Positions 35,859 to 43,309 of a DNA stretch of 64,000 bases are shown here, piece after piece. The stretch is from Blastomonas sp. SL216 (GTDB lineage Bacteria; Pseudomonadota; Alphaproteobacteria; Sphingomonadales; Sphingomonadaceae). Position 1 is the stretch's first letter. Each line of letters begins with the position of its first letter. The position numbers were made by a program, and so were the translations under genes. The stretch covers positions 3,145,001-3,209,000 of the forward strand of contig CP113055.1 in assembly GCA_026625625.1 (NCBI GenBank), in the 5' to 3' direction. The notes beneath the pieces were generated by a model that worked only from the letters and a program-made list of their open reading frames with translations, made no database searches and had not been told where the DNA came from.

Positions 35859-36709
35859 GCGACGACGGACGCCACGGCCTCACCATCATCGCCTTTATCG
35901 GCAGCGTCTTCTCGCCATATTATCACTGGTCCGGGCGCGGCAATCCGGACAATCACATCGCGATGAACGTCGCGCTGTACGGCCCGCGCGGCGGCTGGTG
36001 CATGACCGAGCGGGGCAGCAAGCATCTTTCGCGCGATCACGACCATCTCGTCATCGGCCCCAGCGCGATGCACTGGGACGGCACCAGCCTGCGCATCGAC
36101 CTGGAAGAGATCACCGCGCCGATTCCGCGCCGGGTGCGCGGCACGATCCGTGTCTATCCGCACATGATGCCGCAGACCCAATGGCCGCTCGACCTGGCGG
36201 GGAACCATGCCTGGCGACCCATCGCCCCGCGCGCGGCGGTCGAGGTCAATATGGCGAGCCCTTCGCTCAGCTGGCGCGGCGAGGGCTATATCGACAGCAA
36301 TGCCGGGATCGAGCCCCTGGAACGCGGCTTTTCCGACTGGCACTGGTCGCGCGCGCATCTGGGCCGCGATTCGGTGGTGCTTTATGAAGGCCAGCGCCGC
36401 GATGCCAGCCGCTTCGCCATGGGCCTGCGCTTTGCCGAGGACGGCGCGATCAGGGAAGTTGAGCTGCCCCCCGAACGCGTGCTGCCCAAGACTTTGTGGC
36501 GCATGCCGCGCATCACCCGCGCCGATGCCGGAGCTCCGGTCGAGATCCGCCGCACCTGGGAGGACACGCCCTTCTATTCACGCACCGCGCTGAAGACGCG
36601 GCTGTTCGGCGAGAGCGCCGAGGCGGTGCACGAGAGCCTGTCGCTCGACCGGCTGGAAAAGGGGATCGTGAAGCTGATGCTGCCGTTCCGGATGCCAAGG
36701 CGGGGGTGA
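35510..36709 (+). CDS. crtC: Carotenoid 1,2-hydratase (CrtC type), start unclear
   Basis: The conserved part begins near 35804 (FDAVVPPGGYAWWYIDALSD) and runs to 36709, about 300 residues, the usual CrtC length. FIGSVFSPYYHWSGRG and HWSRAHLGRDSVVLYEG fit the family, which adds water to the psi end of neurosporene or lycopene. No ATG, GTG or TTG in this frame lies between 35510 and the conserved start, and the next ATG is inside the conserved region. The 35510 start is only the nearest in-frame ATG; its first 98 residues are read in a second frame over the end of crtD. Rare start codon, frameshift or sequence error are possible. Confidence 0.8.
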   Translation: MREASFRLPGGLWPDDRPFAGQFAAGDPVGLRATVPGDGRRPVRPGDPWLEGGFPAARGGEPLAGALSGRGWHSPRRRDPDGEPLRPLGGRAAACGPAFDAVVPPGGYAWWYIDALSDDGRHGLTIIAFIGSVFSPYYHWSGRGNPDNHIAMNVALYGPRGGWCMTERGSKHLSRDHDHLVIGPSAMHWDGTSLRIDLEEITAPIPRRVRGTIRVYPHMMPQTQWPLDLAGNHAWRPIAPRAAVEVNMASPSLSWRGEGYIDSNAGIEPLERGFSDWHWSRAHLGRDSVVLYEGQRRDASRFAMGLRFAEDGAIREVELPPERVLPKTLWRMPRITRADAGAPVEIRRTWEDTPFYSRTALKTRLFGESAEAVHESLSLDRLEKGIVKLMLPFRMPRRG

Positions 36710-36781
36710 TTACATCGTCCAAACCTATTAGGCGAATGGACAGCGTCAACCGGTGCAGCAAATAGCTTGGACGGAAGATCA

Positions 36782-37345
36782 CTATTCTATGGCTGAAAGC
36801 AGCTCCAGGGAGATCATGCGGTCAACGATGATTTCGGACTGATATAGGCCAAAATGACCGTAACCGCCGGGATATTTGGTCTTTCTGCCGACAAATGAAA
36901 CCAGATAGCGGTTGCCGATCTCTCCACCGATTGCACCGCTCAGCCATATTCTGTCGTTGGGGATCGGGCATTCAGTTTGTTCTGCCTCGGCAGGGCAGAA
37001 AACCGTGTGTTCATACTGACTGACCCATTCACCGCGCCAGACTTTGGCAGGTTCCATATGGACGCACTGATCGGTGGGAAGCTGTTCGTTCACCTCATAC
37101 CCATCGATTGTCTTTTTCCGCTTGCAAGGCTCGTCATATCCTTGAGTCGCTGTTCGTGCCAGAGCACGCTGCCGATCGATGTGATGGATAAAAGCCATAT
37201 ATGGTATGTCACCGAACGGTCTGATATCGAAAACAAGATACGTTTCAGTCGCCTTCATTCGTCTAGAACTGGGACCATCGTTTCTTTGCACCAGCAAAAG
37301 TCCGGCGATAACCAATAGCGCAAGAAGGAAACCGAGATTTCTCAT
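36782..37345 (-). CDS. Hypothetical membrane-anchored protein
   Basis: The product is 187 aa. The N terminus (LGFLLALLVIAGLLLVQ) is one membrane anchor or uncleaved signal. The rest is soluble, with three Cys (DEPCKRKK, TDQCVHM, HTVFCPAEAEQTECP has two) and no motif I recognise. Base composition is distinctly lower in GC than the neighbouring genes, which suggests acquisition. It converges on crtC. Function unknown. Confidence 0.65.
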   Translation of the reverse strand: MRNLGFLLALLVIAGLLLVQRNDGPSSRRMKATETYLVFDIRPFGDIPYMAFIHHIDRQRALARTATQGYDEPCKRKKTIDGYEVNEQLPTDQCVHMEPAKVWRGEWVSQYEHTVFCPAEAEQTECPIPNDRIWLSGAIGGEIGNRYLVSFVGRKTKYPGGYGHFGLYQSEIIVDRMISLELLSAIE

Positions 37346-37797
37346 GGGTCGAGGTTATGCGAGAACCCGAACAAGAGCAATATTTGCACTTCTCAGGTAT
37401 TTGCGAATTCTTGGTCCTACCCGCACCATTCCCGCTCAGCCTGAGCTTTTCGAAGGCCCCGCTATATGGCCAGCGTGGGCGCGGGTCCGTCAACTTCGTG
37501 GACTTCTCGTGAACCTGATTTTGCACGCGAAGGCGCGAAGGGGCGGGCGTGTTCATGGAGAGGCTGCGCGATGCGCGTTCCCCTCCCTGCAAGGGAGGGG
37601 TTGGTGGTGGGTGCGCGGTCGCGCGCAGGGGGCCGGAGCTTATCGCCCTCTCCCCTGCAGGGGGGAGAGTTGGGAGGGGGGCTTGCGCTGCCCTTGCTGA
37701 ACAAATCCGCCCATCGCTGACCCCTCTCAACTTCGGCTAGGCAGCAGAGCTGCCAATCCTTCGTTTCTCTCCCCTAAAGGGGAGAGAGCGGGGGGCT
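37346..37797. other. Long gene-free stretch rich in hairpins
   Basis: About 450 bases hold no gene I can support. It contains one arm of repeat family A (37431-37460), a CCCTCCCTGCAAGGGAGGGG hairpin near 37580, a second CTCTCCCCTGCAGGGG-type hairpin near 37650, and a CTCTCCCCTAAAGGGGAGAG hairpin near 37768, just before the stop of the TIGR03084-type gene. Short open frames here are not protein-like. Confidence 0.6.
37431..37460. repeat. Single arm of inverted-repeat family A
   Basis: CCCGCTCAGCCTGAGCTTTT followed by CGAAGGCCCC matches the left arm of the copies at 20405 and 27419 apart from one base change in the TGTC step. No matching right arm is seen close by, so this copy is a remnant or solo unit. 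Confidence 0.75.
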
Positions 37798-38601
37798 TTA
37801 TGCTTCGGCCTTCCGCCGCACCCCGGGCGCAGGTGGGTCGACCGGAGCGCCGGCGAAGCATTGCGCGATGGCCATCCACGCCGTCGCGTTCACCCCCGTC
37901 ACCTTGAGCGCCGTGTCCGCGATGTTGCGCGTCTGCGTCACCACCTGGCAGAACTCCGCCGCATCGCCCTCGATCAGCTCGCCGTCCGCCGGTTCGCCGA
38001 AGACCCATAATTCGCCCGAAGGCGCGGTGAGGCGGAGTTGCGGCACGGGCTGGGGCGGCTCCATCCGGCGGTTCTTGAAAGTCCAGCCATAGGTGTTGAG
38101 ACCAAGAACGCAGATATTCTTGAGCGCATCGCCGTTCTCGCGATCCACCCCCAGCACGTCGAAGATCGCCTGGGCATGCGCCCAGCTTTCCATCAGCCGC
38201 GCGGTGATCGAGGAGCGCGCGCTCATGCTCGGCCCGGCCCAGGGCACGCGCTGCGCGGGGTCGGCTTCGGCGAAATCGGCGGCGACCGCGCGATAGGTCT
38301 CGGCCCATGCCGCAACCAGCGCCTGTCCGGTCAGCCCGTCGAGCCAGACGCGCTCGAAGCTGTTCAGGTCCCCGCCCTTGGCGATGATGCCGCCGACCTG
38401 ACGCATGAAATTCTTGAACGCGTCCTCGTCCTTGAGCGACAGCTGCGCGGCCTGGTTCCAGACGTGCAGATGGCCGATGACGTCGCTGATCGTCCAGCCC
38501 TTGAACGCGGTGGGCATCGCCAGTGTCGCTTCATCGAGCGGCGCGACTATGCCTAGGATGCGGTCGCACTCAGTGAGAAAATCGCTCGCCTGCTGCATCA
38601 C
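37798..38601 (-). CDS. TIGR03084-type metal-binding protein (DinB/mycothiol maleylpyruvate isomerase fold)
   Basis: The product is 267 aa. The N-terminal four-helix part has KGWTISDVIGHLHVWNQAA with a likely metal His pair, and WAGPSMSARSSITARLMESW with AHAQAIFDVLG a further His. The C-terminal part (NTYGWTFKNRRMEPP) fits the TIGR03084 family, often found near acyl-CoA catabolic genes in actinobacteria and sphingomonads. It overlaps the next upstream gene (alpha/beta hydrolase) by 4 bases. Exact reaction is unknown. Confidence 0.85.
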   Translation of the reverse strand: MMQQASDFLTECDRILGIVAPLDEATLAMPTAFKGWTISDVIGHLHVWNQAAQLSLKDEDAFKNFMRQVGGIIAKGGDLNSFERVWLDGLTGQALVAAWAETYRAVAADFAEADPAQRVPWAGPSMSARSSITARLMESWAHAQAIFDVLGVDRENGDALKNICVLGLNTYGWTFKNRRMEPPQPVPQLRLTAPSGELWVFGEPADGELIEGDAAEFCQVVTQTRNIADTALKVTGVNATAWMAIAQCFAGAPVDPPAPGVRRKAEA

Positions 38602-39467
38602 AAAAAGCCCTTCAGCTCGGCCATGAACCGGTCGAACTGGTCATGGTGCAGCCAGTGGCCGGCGTCGGCGAACTTGGCGAGCCGCGCGTTCTGGAACAGC
38701 TCCATCCGGCCATCGGCCTCTGGATCGGATGCCCAGCTTTTCTCGCCCCAGCACAGCAGCGTGGGGCAGGTGATCCGCTGCCAGAGCTGATGCATGTGCT
38801 CAGGGGGAATGTCGAGGATCGGCCAGATGCGGATATGCGGGTCAAACTTCCAGCTATAGGTGCCGTTCTCGTTGCGGATCACCGCGTGCTCGCACAGGTG
38901 CCGCGCCTGCCCGGCGGTGAGATAGCTGTTTTCGGCATGCATCCGCGACAAAGCCTCTTCGAAGCTGTCATATTCACGGTGCTTGCGCGTCGCCTTGGCG
39001 CGCTTGTCGGCATACCATTTGCGCCAATGCTCGTGCACCGGGGTGGCGTTGCGCTCCTCGATCATCTTCGGAGACGGGCCCAGTCCCTCGATCGCGACGA
39101 TCTTGCGCACCTTTTCCGGATACAGCCCGGCATAGCGCAGCGCGGTATTGCCGCCGAGCGAGTGCGAGACGATGGTCACCTGATCATAGCCGAACTGCTC
39201 GACCAGCTGCGACAGGTCGTAGACGAAGTTCATGATCGGATAGTTGCCGTCGGCGGTCCATTGCGAATCGCCATGACCGCGCAGGTCGGGCGCGATGACG
39301 TGCCAGTCGGCCTGCAGCTCGCTCGCCACCCAGTCCCATGACCGGCAATGGTCCTCGCCGCCGTGCACCAGGATCAGCGGCGGGGCATCTTCATTGCCCC
39401 AATCGGCATAATGCAGCCGCAGCCGCTGCGAGAAATAGGTTTGCGAAGACGGTCCGGTGGGTTTCAT
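38598..39467 (-). CDS. Alpha/beta hydrolase
   Basis: The product is 289 aa. The nucleophile elbow is SHSLGGN (near residue 103), with the oxyanion motif LVHGGEDHC near 35 and PDLRGHGDSQW near 60. The catalytic His is in DAGHWLHHDQFD near the C terminus. Such enzymes hydrolyse esters, lactones or C-C bonds. It is upstream of, and translationally coupled to, the TIGR03084-type gene, so the two form an operon. Substrate unknown. Confidence 0.92.
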   Translation of the reverse strand: MKPTGPSSQTYFSQRLRLHYADWGNEDAPPLILVHGGEDHCRSWDWVASELQADWHVIAPDLRGHGDSQWTADGNYPIMNFVYDLSQLVEQFGYDQVTIVSHSLGGNTALRYAGLYPEKVRKIVAIEGLGPSPKMIEERNATPVHEHWRKWYADKRAKATRKHREYDSFEEALSRMHAENSYLTAGQARHLCEHAVIRNENGTYSWKFDPHIRIWPILDIPPEHMHQLWQRITCPTLLCWGEKSWASDPEADGRMELFQNARLAKFADAGHWLHHDQFDRFMAELKGFL

Positions 39468-39590
39468 GCCAAAACCTTAAGCGGCTTTGCAGCCAAAAGA
39501 AAAGTGGCTTTGGCAGGCATGGGCGCACGGGTCCGGTGCGACGCTACGGCAGGCTTGGCCCAACCCGCACGAACCGCAGGGCATGCACGA

Positions 39591-39628
39591 AAAAGGCCGG
39601 AGAAGCGGTGCGCTTCCCCGGCCTTTTC
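39591..39628 (-). terminator. Rho-independent terminator
   Basis: AAAAGGCCGG and CCGGCCTTTT form a stem with an inner GAAGCG/CGCTTC extension. Read on the minus strand it ends in a run of T, so it should stop the small exported protein gene at 39652-39924. Confidence 0.85.
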
Positions 39629-39651
39629 GGGTGTCATGGATTGGAGAGAGA

Positions 39652-39924
39652 TCAATCCAGACGGGCAAGTTCCTTCTTCGACAGCGAGGTCGAAACCTTG
39701 CCGTCGCCAGCGGTCAGGGTCGAAGCGCCGATACGCACGACCTTGCCCTTGTAGATGACCAGAGCCGAGCCGTCTTCCAGAACGCGGGTCACCTTGCCGA
39801 CGCGCTTGCCTTCGGCGTCGTAGATGGTCTGGTTCTTGGAGATCAGGGCATCGTCCTGCGCAAAGGCGGGAGCGGTGGTGGCGGCCAGGAGAACGGCGCC
39901 GAGCAGTGCGGAACGAAGGTTCAT
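39652..39924 (-). CDS. Small exported protein of unknown function
   Basis: The product is 90 aa. The signal peptide MNLRSALLGAVLLAATTAPA ends at FAQ. The mature part is about 65 residues of short beta strands (TIYDAEGKRVGKVTRVLEDG, ALVIYKGKVVRIG), which resembles a PRC-barrel-like small sheet. A strong terminator follows and a 255-base AT-rich region precedes it, so it is a single-gene unit with its own promoter. Function unknown. Confidence 0.8.
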   Translation of the reverse strand: MNLRSALLGAVLLAATTAPAFAQDDALISKNQTIYDAEGKRVGKVTRVLEDGSALVIYKGKVVRIGASTLTAGDGKVSTSLSKKELARLD

Positions 39925-40179
39925 GGGAGCATTCCTTTCAATCGCGGGGGAACGGACTGGCCCTTATCCGGGCGTGTATTCTTACGCCGTCCATTTAAGT
40001 GCGCGGTTGATAGGTTTCAATACGAAATGCTGCATTTGCGAATGATATTTTTGCAGATGTAGTTGCATAAAACTCAACCCGATTGTGGCGATTGAAATTA
40101 CGCGATTTTCTGGGGAGTCACGCATGCTGCGACGCAACAAAGTTGCGCATTTCGGCATTAGGTAGGCTGACAAATCCGC

Positions 40180-40587
40180 TCAGCGGTCCAGCGCGCCTAC
40201 CATGGCGGGGTCAAAATAAAAGGGCCGGATCTCGGCGACCTGCCCGTTTTCGATTCGAAAGCACTCGGCCAGCGGCATCGCCACGCTTCTGCCGGTGGCC
40301 CTGGACGTCAGGTGAAAGGTGACCAGGCTGACGACATGCCCGTCGCCCGCGGTCATGGCATGGAAATCGATCCTCGGCTCGTGCCAGTGCGCCATGACCT
40401 GCCCGTGCAGCCGCCGCAGCGCATCGCGCCCGCGATATTCTCCGGCATAAGGCAGGCCATCGGCCTCGAAGATCACCAGATCGGGCGACAGATACGCCTC
40501 GCAGGCCGCCCATTCGCCAGCACCTGCATGCGCATAGACCGCCTGGACGATGGCCTTGAGCTCAGCTTCGTGGGGGACAGATGCCAT
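40180..40587 (-). CDS. SnoaL/NTF2-like protein
   Basis: The product is 135 aa. It is a small cone-fold protein: ELKAIVQAVYAHAGAGEWAA, SPDLVIFEADGLPYAGEYRG and PLAECFRIENGQVAEIRPFY fit the NTF2-like superfamily, whose members are isomerases, cyclases, lyases or ligand-binding proteins. It is 26 bases downstream of an MDR reductase gene on the same strand and is likely in the same operon. Reaction unknown. Confidence 0.8.
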   Translation of the reverse strand: MASVPHEAELKAIVQAVYAHAGAGEWAACEAYLSPDLVIFEADGLPYAGEYRGRDALRRLHGQVMAHWHEPRIDFHAMTAGDGHVVSLVTFHLTSRATGRSVAMPLAECFRIENGQVAEIRPFYFDPAMVGALDR

Positions 40588-40613
40588 CGCTCTTTCTCCA
40601 CTTGCCCCCGGCG

Positions 40614-41612
40614 CTAGAGTTTCAGCATCTGCTTGCCGCGATTGGCGCCGGAGAACAGGCGCTGCATCGTCTGCGGTGCGTTCTCGAAGCCGTGCTGGAT
40701 GTCCTCGCGATAGGCCAGCTGCCCATCCTTCACGAACCCGGCCAGCCGCTTGCGGATCACCTGAAATTCGGCTGCCCAGTCGAGCACGATGAACCCGGTC
40801 ATCGTGGCGCGGCGGAAGATCAGGTTGAAATAGTTCTGCGGACCGGCGGGCATCTGCCCGGTCTCGTAGCGGCTGATGCCGCCGCAGATGACAACACGCG
40901 CGTTCGTCGCGATTTGGGCCAGCATGTCATCGAGGATCGCGCCGCCGACATTGTCGAAGATCACGTCGACGCCGCGCGGACAATGCTGCCTGATCGCCTC
41001 GCGCACGCCGCCTGCCTTATAGTCGATCGCGGCATCATAGCCTGCTTCCTCGACCAGCCAGGCGCATTTGTCCGCGCCGCCGGCAATGCCGACCACCCGG
41101 CAACCGGCGATCTTGGCGAGCTGGCCGACGATCGATCCGGTCGCACCCGCTGCGCCGGAGACCAGCACGGTATCGCCCGCGACGGGCTTGCCGATCTTGA
41201 ACAGCCCGCAATAGGCGGTGAGGCCCGTGGTGCCGAGCACCGACATCATCGCGGTCGGCGGCAATTCGGGGTCGCACGGCACCAGCCCTTCGCCATCGGA
41301 CAGGTGATATTCGGTCCAGCCGGTCGATCCGATCACCATCGTGCCGACCGGAAACTTGCCGCCATGCGATTCGATCACCTCGGAAATGCCCGATCCGCGC
41401 ATCACCTCGCCGATCTCGGTCGGGGCGACATAATCGGCGATATTCTCCATCCAGCCCTTCTGCGCCGGATCAAAGCCCAGATAATGCGTCTTCAGCAGCA
41501 TCTGGCCCGGCCCCGGCGGCGGCAGATCGCGCGTGACGAGTTCGAAATCGCTGTCCTGGACCGGGCGGCCGCGCGGGCGGCCTGCGATCAGCCATTGGCG
41601 GGTGGTGGTCAT
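40614..41612 (-). CDS. MDR-superfamily NADP-dependent oxidoreductase
   Basis: The product is 332 aa. It is a zinc-free medium-chain reductase: the NADP loop is SGAAGATGSIVGQLAK near residue 150, and the YLGFDPAQKGWM region near 45 is typical of the prostaglandin/leukotriene 13-reductase group. These enzymes reduce the C=C of alpha,beta-unsaturated carbonyls. A close relative is encoded at 51440-52453. It is followed by a SnoaL-like gene and preceded by a family B repeat. Confidence 0.9.
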   Translation of the reverse strand: MTTTRQWLIAGRPRGRPVQDSDFELVTRDLPPPGPGQMLLKTHYLGFDPAQKGWMENIADYVAPTEIGEVMRGSGISEVIESHGGKFPVGTMVIGSTGWTEYHLSDGEGLVPCDPELPPTAMMSVLGTTGLTAYCGLFKIGKPVAGDTVLVSGAAGATGSIVGQLAKIAGCRVVGIAGGADKCAWLVEEAGYDAAIDYKAGGVREAIRQHCPRGVDVIFDNVGGAILDDMLAQIATNARVVICGGISRYETGQMPAGPQNYFNLIFRRATMTGFIVLDWAAEFQVIRKRLAGFVKDGQLAYREDIQHGFENAPQTMQRLFSGANRGKQMLKL

Positions 41613-41637
41613 GTTCTATCCTCTCTCAAAACTGTCC

Positions 41638-41722
41638 CCTCCGTTTGTCCCGAGCGAAGTCGAGGGACGTTATCGGAAAGGGTTGTGCACAGGTCCCTCG
41701 ACACGCTCGGGACAAACGGAGG
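41638..41722. repeat. Inverted-repeat element, family B (copy 2)
   Basis: Arms CCTCCGTTTGTCCCGAGCGA (continuing AGTCGAGGGAC) and GTCCCTCGACACGCTCGGGA (continuing CAAACGGAGG) flank about 25 bases between the MDR gene and the acyl-CoA synthetase gene. It matches the copy at 32218 but has longer arms. Confidence 0.85.
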
Positions 41723-41741
41723 TGGTTCTGTCGTGATGGGC

Positions 41742-43301
41742 TTACCCGATCTGCCGCTCGCCCTCCTGCCAGTAGAGTTTGCGCAGTTCCTTCTTGAGCA
41801 CCTTGCCCGAAGGGTTGCGCGGCAGTTCATCGACGAAATCGACGCTCTTGGGGCATTTGAACCCGGCGATATGCGTGCGGGCAAAGGCGATCAGCGCTGC
41901 CTCATCAACCGTCGCGTCCGCCTTGAGCACGACAATGGCCTTCACCGCCTCGCCCCAGCGCGGATCGGGCACGCCGATCACGGCGCAGTCGCGCACCGCA
42001 GGATGGTGGTGCAGCGCGTTCTCGACCTCGGCGGGATAGATATTCTCTCCGCCCGAGACGATCATGTCCTTCACCCGATCGAACAGATAGAGATAGCCGT
42101 CCGCGTCCATGTACGCCGCGTCGCCGGTGCGGTACCAGCCATCGACAAAGGCGGAGGCATTGGCATCGGCAAGATTGTGATAGCCCGCCATGACGAGCGG
42201 CGCGCGGACCCAGACCTCGCCGACTTCGCCCGGCGCGCGGTCCTTCCCGTCCTCGCCGACGATGCGCAGTTCGACATCGGGGAACGGCTTGCCGCACCCG
42301 GCCATGCGCGGCGTGCCGGCGACATCATGGTCCTCGGGCGGAAGGTAGACGATGGTGCCGCTGGTCTCGGTCGCGCCGTACATCTGCACGAACTGCGCAT
42401 TGGGGAACATCTGCATCGACCGGCTGAGCACATCGAGCGGGATGGGCGATGCGCCATAAGGCAGCACCCGCATCGAGGAAAAATCCGCACCCGCGGCATC
42501 GGGATGATTGAGGATCATGTTGAGCACCGCAGGCACCGCGAACATCTTGGTGATGCCGTGCTTCTGCACCGTGTCGATGATCACCGCGACATCGGGCTGC
42601 GCCAGGATGACGCCGGTCCCGCCGCCATTGAGCGTCTGCATCACCCAGGCCGTGCCGCCGATATGGAACAGCGGCATGGCGACCAGCGATACGTCGCTGC
42701 TGACCCAGGCCGCCCAATCCTCGCCGATCTTCCTGCCCTGGCTCAACGAGGCGGTGAGGCTGCCATGGGTAAGCAGCGCGCCCTTGGGGTGGCCGGTGGT
42801 GCCCGAGGTATAGAGCTGGACCGCAACATCGCTCGGCTGAAGCTCTGCGACGCTGTCGTCTGGCGCAAAGCCCTGCACCCAGGCGCGGAAAGCGGGGCGT
42901 CCCTCGAATTCGCCATCGCCCAGCAGGATGGTGGCAAGGTCCGCTTCCTCGCGCACTGCCAGCGCATTGCCCAGCACCGCCTGCTGCGTGAGCAGGAACC
43001 GTGCGCCGGCATCCTGGATGATATAGGCGATCTCGCGCGGCACCAGCCGCCAGTTGACCGCCACCGTCACCGCGCCGATGCGCAAGCTGGCCATCAGCAG
43101 GATGACATAATCCATCGTGTTGAGGCCGAGAAACGCCACCCGGTCGCCCTTGCCGATGCCGCTGGCTTTCAGCGCCGCGACGCAGCGGCAGGTGAGATCA
43201 TGGAGCGCGGCATAGCTCAGCGCCGCATCATCCTGGATCAGCGCGGTCTTGTCCGGGGTCGCCGCCGCTCCGCGCGCGACCATCTGGGCGATCATGCTCA
43301 T
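41742..43301 (-). CDS. Acyl-CoA synthetase (AMP-binding enzyme)
   Basis: The product is 519 aa. It activates a carboxylic acid to its CoA thioester with ATP. The adenylation signature is YTSGTTGHPKGALLTH near residue 170, with YGATETSG near 310. The C-terminal Lys that carries adenylation is in PRNPSGKVLKKEL near 505. I chose ATG 43301; a TTG at 43313 overlaps the stop of the previous gene and is an alternative. The gene follows a carotenoid-cleavage-type oxygenase gene and probably shares its transcript. Substrate may be the acid that oxygenase releases. Confidence 0.93.
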   Translation of the reverse strand: MSMIAQMVARGAAATPDKTALIQDDAALSYAALHDLTCRCVAALKASGIGKGDRVAFLGLNTMDYVILLMASLRIGAVTVAVNWRLVPREIAYIIQDAGARFLLTQQAVLGNALAVREEADLATILLGDGEFEGRPAFRAWVQGFAPDDSVAELQPSDVAVQLYTSGTTGHPKGALLTHGSLTASLSQGRKIGEDWAAWVSSDVSLVAMPLFHIGGTAWVMQTLNGGGTGVILAQPDVAVIIDTVQKHGITKMFAVPAVLNMILNHPDAAGADFSSMRVLPYGASPIPLDVLSRSMQMFPNAQFVQMYGATETSGTIVYLPPEDHDVAGTPRMAGCGKPFPDVELRIVGEDGKDRAPGEVGEVWVRAPLVMAGYHNLADANASAFVDGWYRTGDAAYMDADGYLYLFDRVKDMIVSGGENIYPAEVENALHHHPAVRDCAVIGVPDPRWGEAVKAIVVLKADATVDEAALIAFARTHIAGFKCPKSVDFVDELPRNPSGKVLKKELRKLYWQEGERQIG

Positions 43302-43309
43302 GCCAGCAC

